In this document: positions 12,246-26,065 of the stretch, piece after piece
Layout: each line of letters begins with the position of its first letter
Position numbering within the stretch: position 1 is the stretch's first letter
Assembly: GCA_038501785.1 (NCBI GenBank)
Contig: JBAMJR010000187.1
Location: 564,501 to 628,500, forward strand
Source: Myoxocephalus aenaeus
Taxonomy: Eukaryota; Chordata; Actinopteri; Perciformes; Cottidae
Reading direction: 5' to 3'
DNA length: 64,000 bases
Notes under the pieces: model-generated
Database searches by the model: none
Seen by the model: the letters and a program-made list of their open reading frames with translations, nothing else
Told to the model about the DNA's origin: nothing
Position numbers and translations under genes: made by a program

Positions 12246-15200
12246 CTGGGAGAAAAGAAAACAAAAAGAATCAGTCACACAAAGCCCGACAAGACAACAG
12301 AAATGTTTCTATTGTCACTCATCCAAAACAGTACAAATTAGGTCATTTCCTCTATTCACACCTGTCAATAAGACAACCATTCAAAGACCTACATATGCAA
12401 GTATTTATGTTACCCAGAACTAAACAAACGAAAACAAAATGTGTCCTAGAAAATCTAACAGCAATGGAAAAACAGTCTATATCCGCATTTCATACTGCTT
12501 AGCTGGCACCCGCCAGGGAGTTTTCCCACAGCACTCCCAATCCTGCAGGTCATCAGTGGAGGGGCACATGGAAAGAATGCTCTAATATTTAAACAGAAAA
12601 GGACAACTTCTCCTATCTTGTTATGCAGGAAAACACTCTGTCAAATGCCTTGAATTCCACATGTAATTGATGCTATGTGGATGAACTTGAATGTTTCAAC
12701 CCTTTTTCCATGGTTGTTCTCGATCTCGTGTGCATTTTGAATACTTAGAGTCAAACGGTAACTGACGGGCCAGCCTGGATATGCCTGGATGTGCTTGTTT
12801 CACTTTGGAATTATTTATAGTCTTATGACATTTTACAATGGAAAAAAAAAAAACACTGAACTAAACCCAGCAGCAGTTAAAACGCTTAATTGTGTGGGAT
12901 TTGTGTGGCAACATTATAGGTTGCTAACTTGCTGTATTAATAGCAGCAGAGCAATCTTTCCGATGAAAAGAATGGTTTCAACCAAATAAGGGTATGCCTA
13001 CTGCAAACAAAACACACTGAATTCCCAACCCCAGAATCCAGGCTATAAAAATCTAGGTCCTCCTTTGCTGCTGACAGAGAGGCTATCGATTCGCCCTTTT
13101 CCTCCTTGATGGTGCCAGATGAAACATTGTGAAGCAGAGCCTCCACTGAATCTGTTATTGGAGGTGGAGATGTAGGGACCAAATCCCTGATGAGCCTCTG
13201 CACCTCAAACCGAGCTTGACTGCTCAAAAATAATTTACTTTTCATGAGGTTAACTCTACCGAGCCTTAATCAAGATTATGAAAGCAGTTTCAAAGCAGCA
13301 CAACACACACAAAGCAAGCCCATCGCACTCTCCAATCCTATTTTTTTCCTATATTTACCGGAACTGATCCACATGATCATCTTCAATTTCTTTGGCTCTG
13401 TTCAGTTTTAAAATAATATAACATCAATGCCCTTCAATCAGTCTGTAGTTAAAACTGATTTCATTTAAAGTTGCCAAACATTAACTCAATATCCCACCCA
13501 TAACATCCACCCTGAGAGGCTTCATAATGTAATTCTAGGTCTGGCAGATTCAATCCATCCTCCTCTCTCTGGAGATGACTTAATAGTCCTGGTTTCTTCT
13601 GTGGAATAACTGGTTTCACTCACATCATCAGATCAGGAAGGTCAGGTGCTTTCAGTGTAACCATGACCTTGTGTTCTTCTCTCTCAAGTCAAGTCCCTTC
13701 CCAAGTAACACCTGAACTTGACATGTAAGACTTGCATCAACAAGACCATGCTAAAGTGTCAACACAGACAGTTCATTTAAGTAGTCTGCAATGAAGAAAG
13801 ACATCTCTTACTGACCGATCCAGCTTTGTCCGCTTGGTGTTTTGACTCAATCATGTTGTGGTATAATCTAGTATGTAATGTAATGTAGTCATGTAAGTCT
13901 GGTATGTTTTTAGCCTATTTCGTTTGAAATATTGATGTAATAACAGGGAGGTCAGATGGAAGGATTTGAGTACAGAGCAGCTCTACTGGAACTGGATTTA
14001 ATGTAATTCTTAAGAATGCAGCTGTTTCAACAAAGAACATGGCGGCAAGGTAGAAACAGATCTGAAGACTGTGCACATCTGTATGTATACAGAAGAGTGT
14101 AGTTCAGTGTAATATGGCTTACTGTTGTACATTTGCGTGGTAAGTAGAACTGCTCACTGCTTTGTGGGAGCTGGCTGCTCATCTCCACAGTAACAATAAA
14201 CATCACTCAGGTTAACCCAAAGGAAATGAGAAACGCCCTCCTGAAACATCAAAAGCCAACATGACAAATTCCTTCCACCCCCCACGTCACAGCCACCGGA
14301 CACACACAGTCAGGACCAACTGTGAGAATGAGACAACACCTCATCCGCCATCACTCACACTCATCACGTTGTATCCTGAGGTGTGCCTCCACTAGACATT
14401 TTAATCCAAGGTGAGGGGAATTAAGACCTGAACATTAAGAAAGCCAAATTACATGTCGGATGACATTGTCGTCAATAATATTCATTTAACAATGACATAG
14501 TGATCACAACATGTATTGTACCAAGAGTCTTTCGGTTCCCGGAGCCACAACATAGACCCAGTGCTAGATACTACAACAGTCTGAATACTTTTCCCCACAA
14601 GACATTGACACATTCTTGCCAACTGAACAGACAACGATGACACTGGGTTGCAATAGCCACAGATGGTCAGGAATCAAGATGATGTTATCATTGTACTGAT
14701 TCCAATAATGTCTGGTAGAGGTGCAAACACAAAGTTTTTTCTCTGAAGTAAACCAAGTTAGGGGAACTGTACAATTAGTAATATGTAACTGGCTCTTTGA
14801 ACAAATGAAACCAGATTTTTTTTTAAAGCACTTTGTAAATAAAAGGGAGTTCAGATTTATCTGACTGGTTGTATAATGAAAAAGTTGCCATGTGCAGTAA
14901 TATAGAAAATGAAGGATGCAATACATTGTGATGAATAGAAAATCATCATGAATTTGAATCATTGGTGAAACAAAATGTAATCGAATGGTGAGGCCAGTGA
15001 ATACGCACAGCTCTAATTTATACGCTAAGAAAATCGACATTATTTTAAATAGACATGAGGACAATATGTGTTGATGTTGCTTAAGCCTTAGGCTGTTTTG
15101 TGATGTGGGAAAATGTGGATCCTAGGATAGCAAAGGCACCACAACCAACATCTAATTCAGCTTAAGCTGTGGTGGGGATATAGCTGTGACCTTTGTAAGA

Positions 15201-16842
15201 AAGTCTCCTCACAGAGGAGTCATGGACGGCATGGTATGCAGTAAGACGGCATCCAGACTCCTCGAGCCCTCAAAGTCAGGTCCATCCCAGTGCTTTTAAG
15301 CTGTATTTGGATATCAGCCTCAAAGCATGGCCTCTTAGAAGGGGCCTCTCAATATTAAAACAGAGCTGTGAAAGTCACACAGTGGCTCACAGGTCTTTGT
15401 GGACACACACAGGCTGAAGACAAAATACACTCTTCATATTCACATCTGTTCTGTGCAAGACACACCAAACGCAAGAAGAAACAGCACAGTATTATGCCAA
15501 GAGACCAACAACCTAGCAATCAAAAGTCTTCAACAGGCTTCAAAAAGCCCCAAGCAACTGAAGGAAGACACAGCAGACCTTATCAGTGTACTTGGACAGT
15601 AACATGTAAGATTAAGGACGCTTCCCCATGGCTGGCATTTTCAACCAGGCATATGTCAGCTCTATGACCTTCACATGTGGACCTTTTACTTTGAAACGGC
15701 TCAAGGCAACAATAAAAAGGACTCCAGCCTCTTGTACAATGAAGAGACGGTTTCCTTTCACAGAAGAGAAATTGGAAACCAGGGAGGTTGAGGGTGCCTC
15801 AGGTTATCAACATGTATGTTTTTCAGGTCGTTCCTCACTTGATGGAGTTCAAATCCATACAGGTTGTGAGGAAGAAAAGATCCTCACCTGAACAATGCTG
15901 ATGTGACATGTGTTTAATGGGGTCATGTAGCTATACCACAGTCATCTGAGAAGCTATATATAGAACGGAAAGAGGATTGTTTGACCCCACTGCCTCTGGC
16001 AGGGAAGTGTTACACATACATTGGTTGTTGGGGGGTTAAAAACTGCTTTGTCCTTTATTGGGTGGCACCTTTAAGCTTTGATCAACTTCACCACTCTTTC
16101 AGGATTGCAGGAAACAGCTATTTTCTACCCTGTGCATTCATCTCTTGCCAGCTGAAATGTCCTTCCAGCTCTCTTGATCAACAGATTCTACATGAATGAT
16201 CACTCTCAGATTTCCACACTGTTGTCATAGCAACACAGAAATTCTCATTATTGGTGGACCCTCGAGTTAGTTTATCAAACACGGCCTCAAAGTTATCAGA
16301 TATTTTTGTAATGTCTCTGTGAATGCCATAGTTATCTATTCTTTTGTTGTCCAATTACTGAGTGCAGGAAACAGGCCCCGGCCTGGACATTGAGTTCAAG
16401 TGGTCCATAAACAATGAGAAGTTAGCTAACAAACCCTTGAAGAAGGAAGTGTGGGGAGTAGGTATGGAGGACAACACAGCCTCAGTGTCGGCCATTGTAA
16501 GCAAAGTTTGTTATTCACACTCACATGAGTGGAAGGGAAATAACAAAAGAACAGACATTTTTATGTAACTAGTCTGACCTTCAAGAGTGAAGACAATGTT
16601 TAACTTGTTAATATAATACTACACCCTGCTTGTATCATTTGACATTTAAAAATACTCATCCATGCATGCATACTTGCTAAACATTTCTGTAACATTTTAT
16701 TTTACCCAAAAGGTTTTGAAGTAATTTCCACTTAAATATGAGGTAGAAAAAATGCTCTAACAAGTACAACTGTACTTACACTTAAGAAAAGTGAGATAAC
16801 TACATTATAAGTACAAACACACTGCATGTATAGCATACCTAC
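12246..16842. other. Probable tanc1 5' intron; one unexplained open frame
   Basis: It holds a minus-strand open frame at 12937-13245 (see findings) and a 166-codon AT-rich minus frame at 14564-15064 with no recognisable features. No TE ends or RNA genes were recognised. Confidence 0.5.
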
Positions 16843-17002
16843 CTGAATGCCAGGGTTATGCCCCGATCCTCTGGATATCGATGCGTGTAGTTTCTGCAAT
16901 TGACAAGAGCAATTCGACGCAAAGAAAAGTGGTGGCTTGAATGGTCTCTTCTACACAAGCTTTCTGTAAGATTATATAGGAGAAGGATGCCATCATCGGT
17001 AG
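16843..17002 (-). other. tanc1: Candidate tanc1 5' UTR exon with an upstream ORF
   Basis: A 160-base segment with an excellent acceptor (TTTTATTTTCAG) and donor (CAG|GTAGGTATG) lies between the probable first exon and the first coding exon. In the frame leading into the tanc1 ATG it has stops, so it cannot extend the protein. It contains a complete 46-codon upstream ORF (16856-16996, starting MMASFSYII). A second frame is open throughout. I infer that it is a spliced 5' UTR exon; a coding exon of something else cannot be ruled out. Confidence 0.5.
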
Positions 17003-20000
17003 CTGAAAATAAAAAGCATCACAACTCGACTCTAAGCATGAAATCTAGTGGTATTTGCAAACACGATCATGTAGCTTGAGTCTTAGAAAATATAAACAAT
17101 TTCAGGGAAGAATTCTTAAAAACTAAATTATGAGAAAACAGACCGGTATTTACGGTACTTCAAAAGACCTGTGATTATTTACTTTTGCCTGGTAGGAAAT
17201 TGTACTGTACCATGATATCACAGACACGGGCTGAATCAAAAATCTAGCTTGGGGCAAAGCCTGCTAGTTTGTTATTGAAGAGGACTAGCCACATGGCTCA
17301 GCGTGAAATTAAAAAGTATAACAAGTCTGATCTGCTCATTAGATGGCCGTGGGAAAAGAACTGTCATTTTGGAAAGATTGATTCACCCTCTGAGGCCACT
17401 TGTCCTTGATCGTTTCTAATATGACTGATGATGAATAATGAATCCATACACAGACCTACCTGCTGGCTCAGCAGTGATGGTGTATTTTTATACCAGCAGT
17501 GTTGCTCTAGAAGTGTCAAGGCATGTTTTAGAAAGCAATCATTGCTCTGAATTCACCGTTTCACCCCAGGCCCTGGAAACTGACTAAACCTAAAACTAAA
17601 ATGTTGGAATAAGATAGGACATTGCACAACCTAACCAGATTCAAATAAAAACTGAGCCAGCTATATATACTTACAAATAACCTACATTAATTTAGCTTGA
17701 CAGATCAGAGTGCAGCATGAATTTATGAATGAGTGAACAGTGCAATGGTTCTTCCTTCTAAGCTTTCACAAACCAGTTTCTCCACTCTGAGCCTTGCCTT
17801 TTCCTCTTGAACAATTACACACTTGTTACATCACACCAACAACCACCCCTCCTCTGAAATCATCAGCCAGCACTAACTGCACACTGAGTAACAACAATCA
17901 TCTCATCAGAGCCACAGCCATTAACTCCTGTGAACACTGCAGATTGAACTGTATCACTATCCTTGATTTGCCATAGCAATTAAGTGTTAATGAACATCTG
18001 GAGTAAGAAATAAACAAAACCTGTACCATCAGCCAATTGCTTACACTCAAATCAACATTTGCCTCCAAGGAAGCCTGGTGTTTGATTAAGGGTAAAACAT
18101 TAACAGTTGTGTTTAAAGTCTACAGGAAGTGCCTGTAACCACAGAGAGATTATCGTATGCTAAGATTTGTAGGTCAGAGGGTTATGTATAATGAATTTAC
18201 TTAAAATGAAACACTATATGCCTATACGCCAGGATTTCAGTCAGTGTATATTCAATAGGGCTTCAGACCAAGAAGCACTTTGCAGATAAGATACCGTACC
18301 CACTTTCAGTTTTGGAGTGCAGGTTTATTCTTAGCCCGTCTCACTTTTCTGACTGAACTACTTATAATACCATTTAGTTTGTCATTTAACAGCGAAGGAT
18401 GCATGGTGGATTATCAGTTTGTATGCCATAACTGAATAGGGGAGGACACCTAGCTTTGCACATGAATATACATACTACATACATACAGATGAGACAAGCT
18501 TTGATTCAGTCTTTTGTGTGCGCCGACTTTTACAGACGGAAATAGCAAAGACAAATTGACATATCTGACTCAATGAGATTAGTTTCACCGATTCATTGTT
18601 ATGATAAGAATATATCACACACAAACAGTTCCAATGTCTGCCTTTAAAGATGTTATTTAAGTCTATGAGGGTCCAGTGCTTAGGGTGCCCCACCTAAATG
18701 TAGTGTTCAATCGTATCTTATTGAAACTGAAAGCAGAATCAAAATCTCGACACACAGAGATTCAGCAAATCTGTCCAGGTGGTTCATTTTCTTCTTGCTG
18801 TGAAGGAAAATGACCTTTACGGTAGCTGCTAGAGCTGCACGAGCTGTCAAAGCTAAAATAATCATGACACACTGGAAAGAAAATGATGCTTTATCATTTT
18901 GCCAAAGTCAATAAATGGTTCACAAAATTCATTCTTTGCAAGTACCTCGTCACAAATACAGAATTTCACACTTTGGCATGCCCGAGGCGCTCTGCATCTC
19001 TACCTCTCTCTCTGTCTGTCTGTCTGTCTGGCTTTTTCAAAAAAGCTTGACAAAGATGTAAATCAGTAACAGCTGTTACTAAGAAGCACTTCCAAACACA
19101 CACACACATGCTTTAGCTACACACATGCAAGCATGAGCACACTTATGCTCGTGGATAGACCTTAAAAAACGCATAACAGAGTTAGTCATACTTGGACATG
19201 TGCCAACACTATCACTGACACACAAAGGCAACTCAATATGTATGGCTGTCATTCTGTAATATTTTAATAGATGACCTGAGGGGAAATGAAACAAAACGTG
19301 CCATGAGCCTTTAGGAAACTTGAGCTAATTCAATTACACAATACCACTTTGCCAGTAGGCCTGTGTATGATCCTTCACCAAGGATACAAGATCATTTATT
19401 TGCCTGGTAAATATTTAGGCATTTTAGAACTTTAGGGCTTATATATTATGTCTGTGACATGAGTCTTCTTTTAGAAGGCCAATAAAGAGTAAGTAGAAAA
19501 TGGAGTATTATCATACTTTTGTGTTAGTCATGTTAGGCTTTTATGGCTCCTCAGCTACCTCATTGCTGGAGATTGTGTCGCACCCACAGCGTGGCAATAA
19601 ACACATACTGCTTCAGTTTCAGTAGCTCAGGGGTAACAGCTACTTTCCTCCTCTGGTATTACACAACTATTTTACAGCATGTCCAAAAACCACCTCAATG
19701 GTTTTGATATGTGAACACGTCTTGGTCATGATACATAACTGACATTTACAGTACAAATTATGAAGATCACTTAGATAGCATAGGAGACCGCGTCCTTGAG
19801 CGCTCTTGTGATAAGTAGATGGATAATAGTACTTTAGCTTTCAAACCAGAGCCTACCAAACCAAACCAAACCAACTGTAGGTCAGTTGAACAGTACAATA
19901 TAAGGAAGGTTTGAGAGCTTCCGTGTGTTAGGGCATATGTGGCAGCTTGTATTTGTGGTCAGGTTTAGTTATCAAGAGAATTGAAATCCCAAATCTAAAG

Positions 20001-21540
20001 AAGTCCACGTCACAACATTCAGGATCCATTAAAAAAACTAAACTATCTTGGCTAAACAGTATGCTGACATTAGGGGTCCTGGACCAAACTAAACTCTAAA
20101 GATCTGGCTTTCCTGTTTCCTGTGCTTCTGCAATGACTAGCGCTTTTCAAAAGTACAAACTCATCATGATCATCATCAACAACAACTCAGTATGTGCTGT
20201 ATGTCGGGTCACTGGCTCCAATAACTTTCCCTCCTCAGCCATAACAATGTGACTCTGATGCCAGCATCTGTTACTGGCCAACTGGCTGGGCACCATGGGA
20301 ACCAGGCTCTGTAGTTACTGGGAGGCAGACTCTTGTGGCACTTTCAATAAGATGAGTGCTCTGTAGTGCAAACATCTCATAACCCTGCAGTTGGAAGACA
20401 ATTGTGGTAGCTCTAGCCTTGGAATGGAGGCATGCAAATCCATTGTAATGGTTCTACAATCAGCGTAAAATTGCCTGAAATTATGTTGGAAAGTTAATAC
20501 CGACTGTCTCCAGGTTAACTGGAGGTTAGCGGGATTGTCAGCAGCAACGCCTGCTGCACCTGTTGAGCGTAAAATTGAAAATCAACACTGTATGTAGAGT
20601 GGAGTTGCCCTCGAAGCTAGATTGAGAAAAGTAACTCAGCTCAGGAAATAGCTAATGTTATGGCAGGAAGAACGGCAAGACGTTATGACGACTTTATATC
20701 ACTTGTTCAGAGAGAACGCTGAATCGATGACTTCATGTGCTCTCAAAGATCAAAACTGCATCTTGACATTTACAAGCAATTTCTCTGAAAGGGAAAATAG
20801 AACTTTTCAAAGCACCTGGCTGAATTACAAGGAGATTCCTCCATTGAAGAATACGCTGAAAGCAGCAAAAGTCATATAGAGCCAGTGGTCAAACTTCAAT
20901 GACTCAATCTATGTGGGCAGACAAGATTACAGTCCTGTAGCCTTAAACCTACTAATATATCTGGGTTGGGTCCTGGTTTGAAAACCACTGCATCCAATCA
21001 CAAAATACAGACCAACATTGGCATCAAACAAGACCACACAGTTATAAGAAAAGTAATTAACTTTTTTGTTAAACATCTGCATCCTACCGAGCATGAAGTT
21101 AATCCGCAATACGCATTATCTATCTTCAAACGTTCTTGGATATCTGTTCGTCTTTAGAAAGGTTACCACATACAGTGACCAGCAGAAAGCATGAAATAAT
21201 CAAATCAATTTACCCATAAATTGTTAAATCTGTATTTTGTTTTATCTGCAGAGCCAGGGTGACATTTTACACTAATAGTGAGAGGCATTTTTTTTAACTG
21301 ATAATTAATGATCAATAGAGTAATAATTGCAGCCCCATGTCACAGGAAGTGTTATACCTATTAGCTAGTTACTATCACTCAACTATACTGATCTCATATC
21401 TGTAGAGTACAAAACTATTCAAAAGACAAAATAAAGTTGTTTTTCTTTTAAATACTAGGAAACTATGCACCTAAAATAAAAGTGAAACCTCAAAGATCAA
21501 CTTGTTTGATTAACTTTGTTTGAGTGAGTTTGAGTGTGAC
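17003..21540. other. Probable tanc1 5' intron; nothing recognised
   Basis: AT-rich sequence with short random open frames, a (TCTG)n stretch near 19014-19031 and a (CA)n remnant near 19096. No exon, TE end or RNA gene recognised. Confidence 0.5.
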
Positions 21541-21897
21541 GTGTGTGTCCAGTCAGCGTCACGTCGCACCAAACCGAACGGAAACGTTAACGCTACCTGC
21601 GCGTGCTACTCGAGTAACGGGCACATTTAACGTCAGTCACGTCGGCGACACGTAAAATAAGTCCGCCACAGAGGCTACAATAACCCGGAATATCGGGGAA
21701 ATAAAACACGCTGCTGTCATGCCCGGTGGGTCTCAGTGGGCATGTCTCGACATTCCTCCCTGGGAAAGAAATGCCACCAAAACTCTCTCTAACTGGAACA
21801 ACTCTCTGTGGCGTTACTTTTACTGAACCGGTGAACCGACACCTCCAGGACAACTCTGACGACAACTTGAGAATGTATTTTGTTTTTCGAGTCTTAC

Positions 21898-22035
21898 CTG
21901 ATAAATGTCATGGATATTAAAGTACCCCCCAAAAAGTTTTCCCGGTCTTCCAGCGGTATCTCCACACGAACTCGGTTCCCACTGGATCCACCAAGGTAGG
22001 CTACGGGACGCTGGGCTCCTCCTCCGCGCATGAGG
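21898..22035 (-). promoter_or_regulatory. tanc1: Candidate tanc1 first exon and promoter
   Basis: A CpG-rich stretch (about 21540-22100) carries two good minus-strand donors: TATCAG|GTAAGAC, ending an exon at 21898, and CGCAG|GTAGCG, ending one at 21597. Pyrimidine-rich GC sequence lies upstream at 22075-22130. A short upstream ATG sits at 21909-21911. The region lies 5' of the non-coding and first coding tanc1 exons, as expected for its promoter. The right limit is a guess. Confidence 0.45.
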
Positions 22036-22139
22036 TCATCGGTGAGGGAGGCACATGAGCAGAGGCCTGGGAGCCGAGACGAACTGCCCCCTCCTGCCTC
22101 CTCCTCTCTTCCTCTTCCTCCTCATGTCTCTGTGCATGC

Positions 22140-25100
22140 CTCATGGACACGACAGGATGCTAGATGCAAGATACATGTATTAGGATAACTGTAAACTGCA
22201 GGCTTGCAATTTAAAGGGTGGTAATCAGGGGCATGGTGTAGGGATATAGCCAGAAACACCGAAGTCTTAAAAAAATAGTCCCTAAAATAGTTTTGTCTCT
22301 TGGATTTTCCATTCTTATTTGTTCAAATTGCTGCTCATTGTGATGATTGAAATACAGCTTTACCCTGCTCATTATCTCAACACAACTGTGTGATACTGAT
22401 ATAAGTGGAAATAAATCTTGATGCAGTTCTATCTTATGCTGTTTCACACTGTCAGGATAATATCTCAAGAGAATTACTGAATCCTTTATTTAATTTCTTA
22501 GTCAAATTTAAACATACTGAGCCTAGATTGCCTGGAATCAGTCTAAAAACACTGACTTGTTAGCTTTACATTTACAGGCTACCATTAGGATACACTTTCT
22601 GTTTACCATCATATTAAACAGGTCCGGCCCTCACTTTTGATGAGATAGATTAACACTGATGTTGAAAACTACCTGAGTGCAGAGGTAAAGCAACATGTGT
22701 TTAGCCTTTTTCCATTTTGTACAACTTCATACTTGTGCACCAGTAGGCTTCATGTCAGAGGGGAGATTATTAATAACTTTAGAATTTATGAAGAAGAATT
22801 TTGATAATTGTGTAAGTCACTTATCAAGCAAAATTGCCAAACATTTTTGATTCCAGCTTCTGAAGAGGCAGGGTTTGCTGTTTTCTTTCTTCTTTTTTCT
22901 ATATTTGGAAAACAAGCAGTTTTTTCTTTCATTTTGGGGCAATGTTATACATTTAAAGACGTCATCTTGGCCTCGGAGACATTTTTTTCTTTTTCAGATC
23001 AAATTATTGTATGTATTATGTCGTAACTTTCACTCCATATATTAATCTTATTTTATCGTTAGTTGTTACTCTGCAGATTAAGATTTTACACACAAGATTT
23101 AAAAAAGCTCATAAACCTAATGCATTGCTACGTTGCACCACCTGAACGGGTGCAACATTAAAATGCTGCTTTGCATCAAAGATTTATCACAGTCTTTACA
23201 ACAAGCACTTTTACTATTAATACATTTTATTGCTAATACTTATGTATGTATACTATGTAACTTCATCCTCGTTGATGCACATTAGGTGAGAATGGGTTGA
23301 AACATGAGTCAAAGCTTTTCTGTAAATGTGGCCTAATTGGCTTAGGTTTGTGACAGTGTCTGGAGAATGTCTCTCAGTAGCTTTGTGTACTTCTGAATCG
23401 GTGTCTATTGGTGGCGTCATATCAGCATATCATCTTAATTCAAATGTAATTTCTATGTAGAGATATGCAGGTATATACAAAACAGTATCTAATTAACTTA
23501 AAGCTTCATAAGTGCAAAGAAATGCTTACTCTGTGGAATACAATTAACTGCAAAGGCTTTCTGACTCACCCTGTGTTCATCAAGTGACGCTCACAGCACA
23601 CCTTGGTCTATGGTGACCTCATGAGGTGACAATATTGTATGCAGTTGGTTTCATGTGCACACATTTGTCTAACCAAAAAAGTTTAATGCCATAAAATCAT
23701 AATTTTGTCTTGTGTCAATTGTAATTCTATGACCTGCATACTTTACTAAAAAGACACAATTATGACCTGCATACTTTACTAAATGTGTACTGTGATGATA
23801 GGAACATATTTTTGGAGTGCAAACCACATCTTCTCAGTCATCCCACCCCTCTGGGTGAGGCGGTGTTATACATTGGGTGGACAGTGTTTTCTCAGCAGTG
23901 TGGTGGGCGTCACAGTGTCAGCGAGGCGCTCCACATGGCAGGGAATGGGCAGACACTGGCAGTGAAATGCTGCATGTCTGCAAGTCAGAAGACCACCAAC
24001 TGCTCCACTCCTCAAACAGAGCTGAAGAGGTCTCTGAACTCTACACACACAGATGGCACCAAAGGCATGTGTGAACAGCATGAGCATCACTGGGACTTTA
24101 AGGTTGGCACGTAGTGTTTGCAGGGCTATCGTTGAGTACTTTGTTGGCGAACAAACGAGCAGATATTGTTTGTGGGCTTTCTGGTGCAAACAAAAAGGTC
24201 GCGAGTGAACAAATGGACAACATGACACACAAGGACAGGGGCAAACACACTTGCATGCTCACACTCAACCTGTTTGGGGATTAGGATTTGAGAAGCTATG
24301 GTATTTCCACACTTGCAGGGCTTTTATTGAAACTGATAACTTGGACACAAAGGCACATTCTGTAGCGTCGGGGTGTGCATGAGTAAAGCATTACTAAAAG
24401 ACAGTGTTCAGGCCCTACGGTCTGGTAGTTTATACTTCCTGTCAAATAAAAAGCTATACATCAGGATGGTTTAATCACACTTGGAGTGGAGCAGAATATT
24501 ATGTAAAATGTAATCTGCCTTTAGGAGAGAATGGTCTCGGCAGGCCCAATGTGTGGTATTTCCCCAATGCATCTAGTGTTGTAATGAGGGCTTTTAAAAA
24601 TAGATTGGCCCTTACTGTACATGTGAGAAATATGCTATATTGAAGAAGGCTGAATTACAGTCAGGCTCCTGTTGTGTAAACTGGATCCCTGCAACATCGT
24701 CATGATTTACTGGGACACATAGAAAGGAGCCATGACAAGTAGTTTAGTATTTGAGTTTTATATATTGGCTGTTTCTTCTCTTAAGATTATTTATATTCCA
24801 TTTGCAGAGTTGACTTTATTTTTATTTAGTCCAAGTAGATCGCATGTGCATCCTGTCTATAATCCCACGTAGGAAGGACAATTTCAAAAGCATGAAAAAA
24901 AACTCATGAATGTATTCCTGCTGACTGGAGAATAAAGAACTACTCTGCCTTACTGTTTGAAAGACACAAGCTTCACAGCATTTCATCTTTTAATGTGTGG
25001 TTTGGGCTTCTTTCAGCATCTCTTACCAGCTGTCAGTGACAAGTATGTGAAACCTGTAATGCAAGTGGGCTGAGACATGCATGATAACGTTGGCCATCCA

Positions 25101-25224
25101 ACTCCTCTAGCTCCCCTTGCCTGCCTAATTTACATGTCTCTTGTGTTTTGGTACAACTGTGACAGAAATATGAGACATGTAGGATACAACTTTACTTCTA
25201 AATCTGACCCTAAACCAGCATGGA
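22140..25224. other. dapl1-tanc1 intergenic; little recognised
   Basis: Apart from the direct duplication at 23.73 kb, nothing could be identified. Short open frames at 23785-24228 overlap on both strands and look like chance. Confidence 0.5.
23729..23784 (+). repeat. Short direct duplication
   Basis: TATGACCTGCATACTTTACT followed by AAA occurs twice, about 33 bases apart. It looks like a recent local duplication in intergenic DNA. Confidence 0.85.
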
Positions 25225-25803
25225 TTTGTTGGTCTTACTCAACTGTTGGCTTCCGCCGGGGTAAACGCTCTCCTCCGGTACCGGTGAGCATCCAGGGACT
25301 GGACATTGAGATCGTTAAATCTTATAAGTACCTGGGTGTCCACTTGAACAACAAACTGGACTGGTCCGACCACGTACACGCACTTTATAAAAAGGGACAG
25401 AGCAGACTCTTTCTGCTAAGGAAACTGAGGTCTTTTGGGGTGCAGGGAGCACTCCTGAAGACCTTCTTTGACTCTGGTGGCATCAGCCATCTTTTATGGA
25501 GTGGTCTTCTGGAGCAGCAGCATCACGGCAGCTGACAGGAGGAGACTGGACAAGCTGGTAAAGAAGGCCAGCAGCGTGCTGGGGCGTCCTCTGGATACCG
25601 TGGAGGTGGTGGGGGACAGGAGGATGATGAGTAAGCTCTCGTCCATGATAAGCCACGCCTCCCACCCCATGCAGGACACTCTAGCAGCGCTGCACAGCTC
25701 CTTCAGTCACCGGCTGATTCATCCCCGGTGTCTGAGGGAGAGGTACCGCAAGTCTTTTCTTCCCGCTGCGGTCAGGCTGCACAACCAGCTGAGCTCCCAG
25801 TAG
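25077..25803 (+). pseudogene. Reverse-transcriptase C-terminal fragment, two frames
   Basis: Two overlapping open frames (25077-25535 and 25468-25803) encode consecutive parts of one LINE protein. LINE-like residues start only near 25230; the earlier part of the first frame is chance. A shift of one base near 25472 (…TTTGACTCTGGTGGC…) separates them. The end QLSSQ plus stop corresponds to the normal ORF2 terminus. Confidence 0.85.
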
Positions 25804-26065
25804 ACCACTCTGACAACTGAACACTTGAACTGAACTTGGTCACTTTATCATTCACCTGGTGCAATACTATTACGTATATTTACGTGCAATACGTTTAAGT
25901 ACTTTTCTATTCAGTCTGTATATTGATATTTCTCTACTGTTTTACTGCTCATTTATATTACTTGTTTCTATTGTATTATTCTTTTTTATTCACTTGTGAG
26001 CAAGGCTGCTGTAATCCTGTAATTTCCCCACTGCGGGACTAATAAAGGATTATCTTATCTCTCTT
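25225..26065 (+). mobile_element. 5'-truncated LINE (L2/CR1-like clade) with frameshifted reverse-transcriptase end
   Basis: Translation gives the C-terminal part of a fish non-LTR reverse transcriptase: VKSYKYLGVHLNNKLDWSDH, YKKGQSRLFLLRKLRSFG, then in another frame VASAIFYGVVFW, RRLDKLVKKASSVLG, RYRKSFLPAAVRLHNQLSS. The frame breaks near 25470-25476. The 3' end AATAAAGGATTATCTTATC is typical of LINE tails. The catalytic part of the RT and the endonuclease are missing, so it is dead. It lies between dapl1 and tanc1. Confidence 0.88.

Noticed and set aside
14564..15064. 166-codon minus-strand frame
   Set aside because: AT-rich, Phe/Tyr/Cys-heavy composition typical of chance frames; no motif or match to TANC1.
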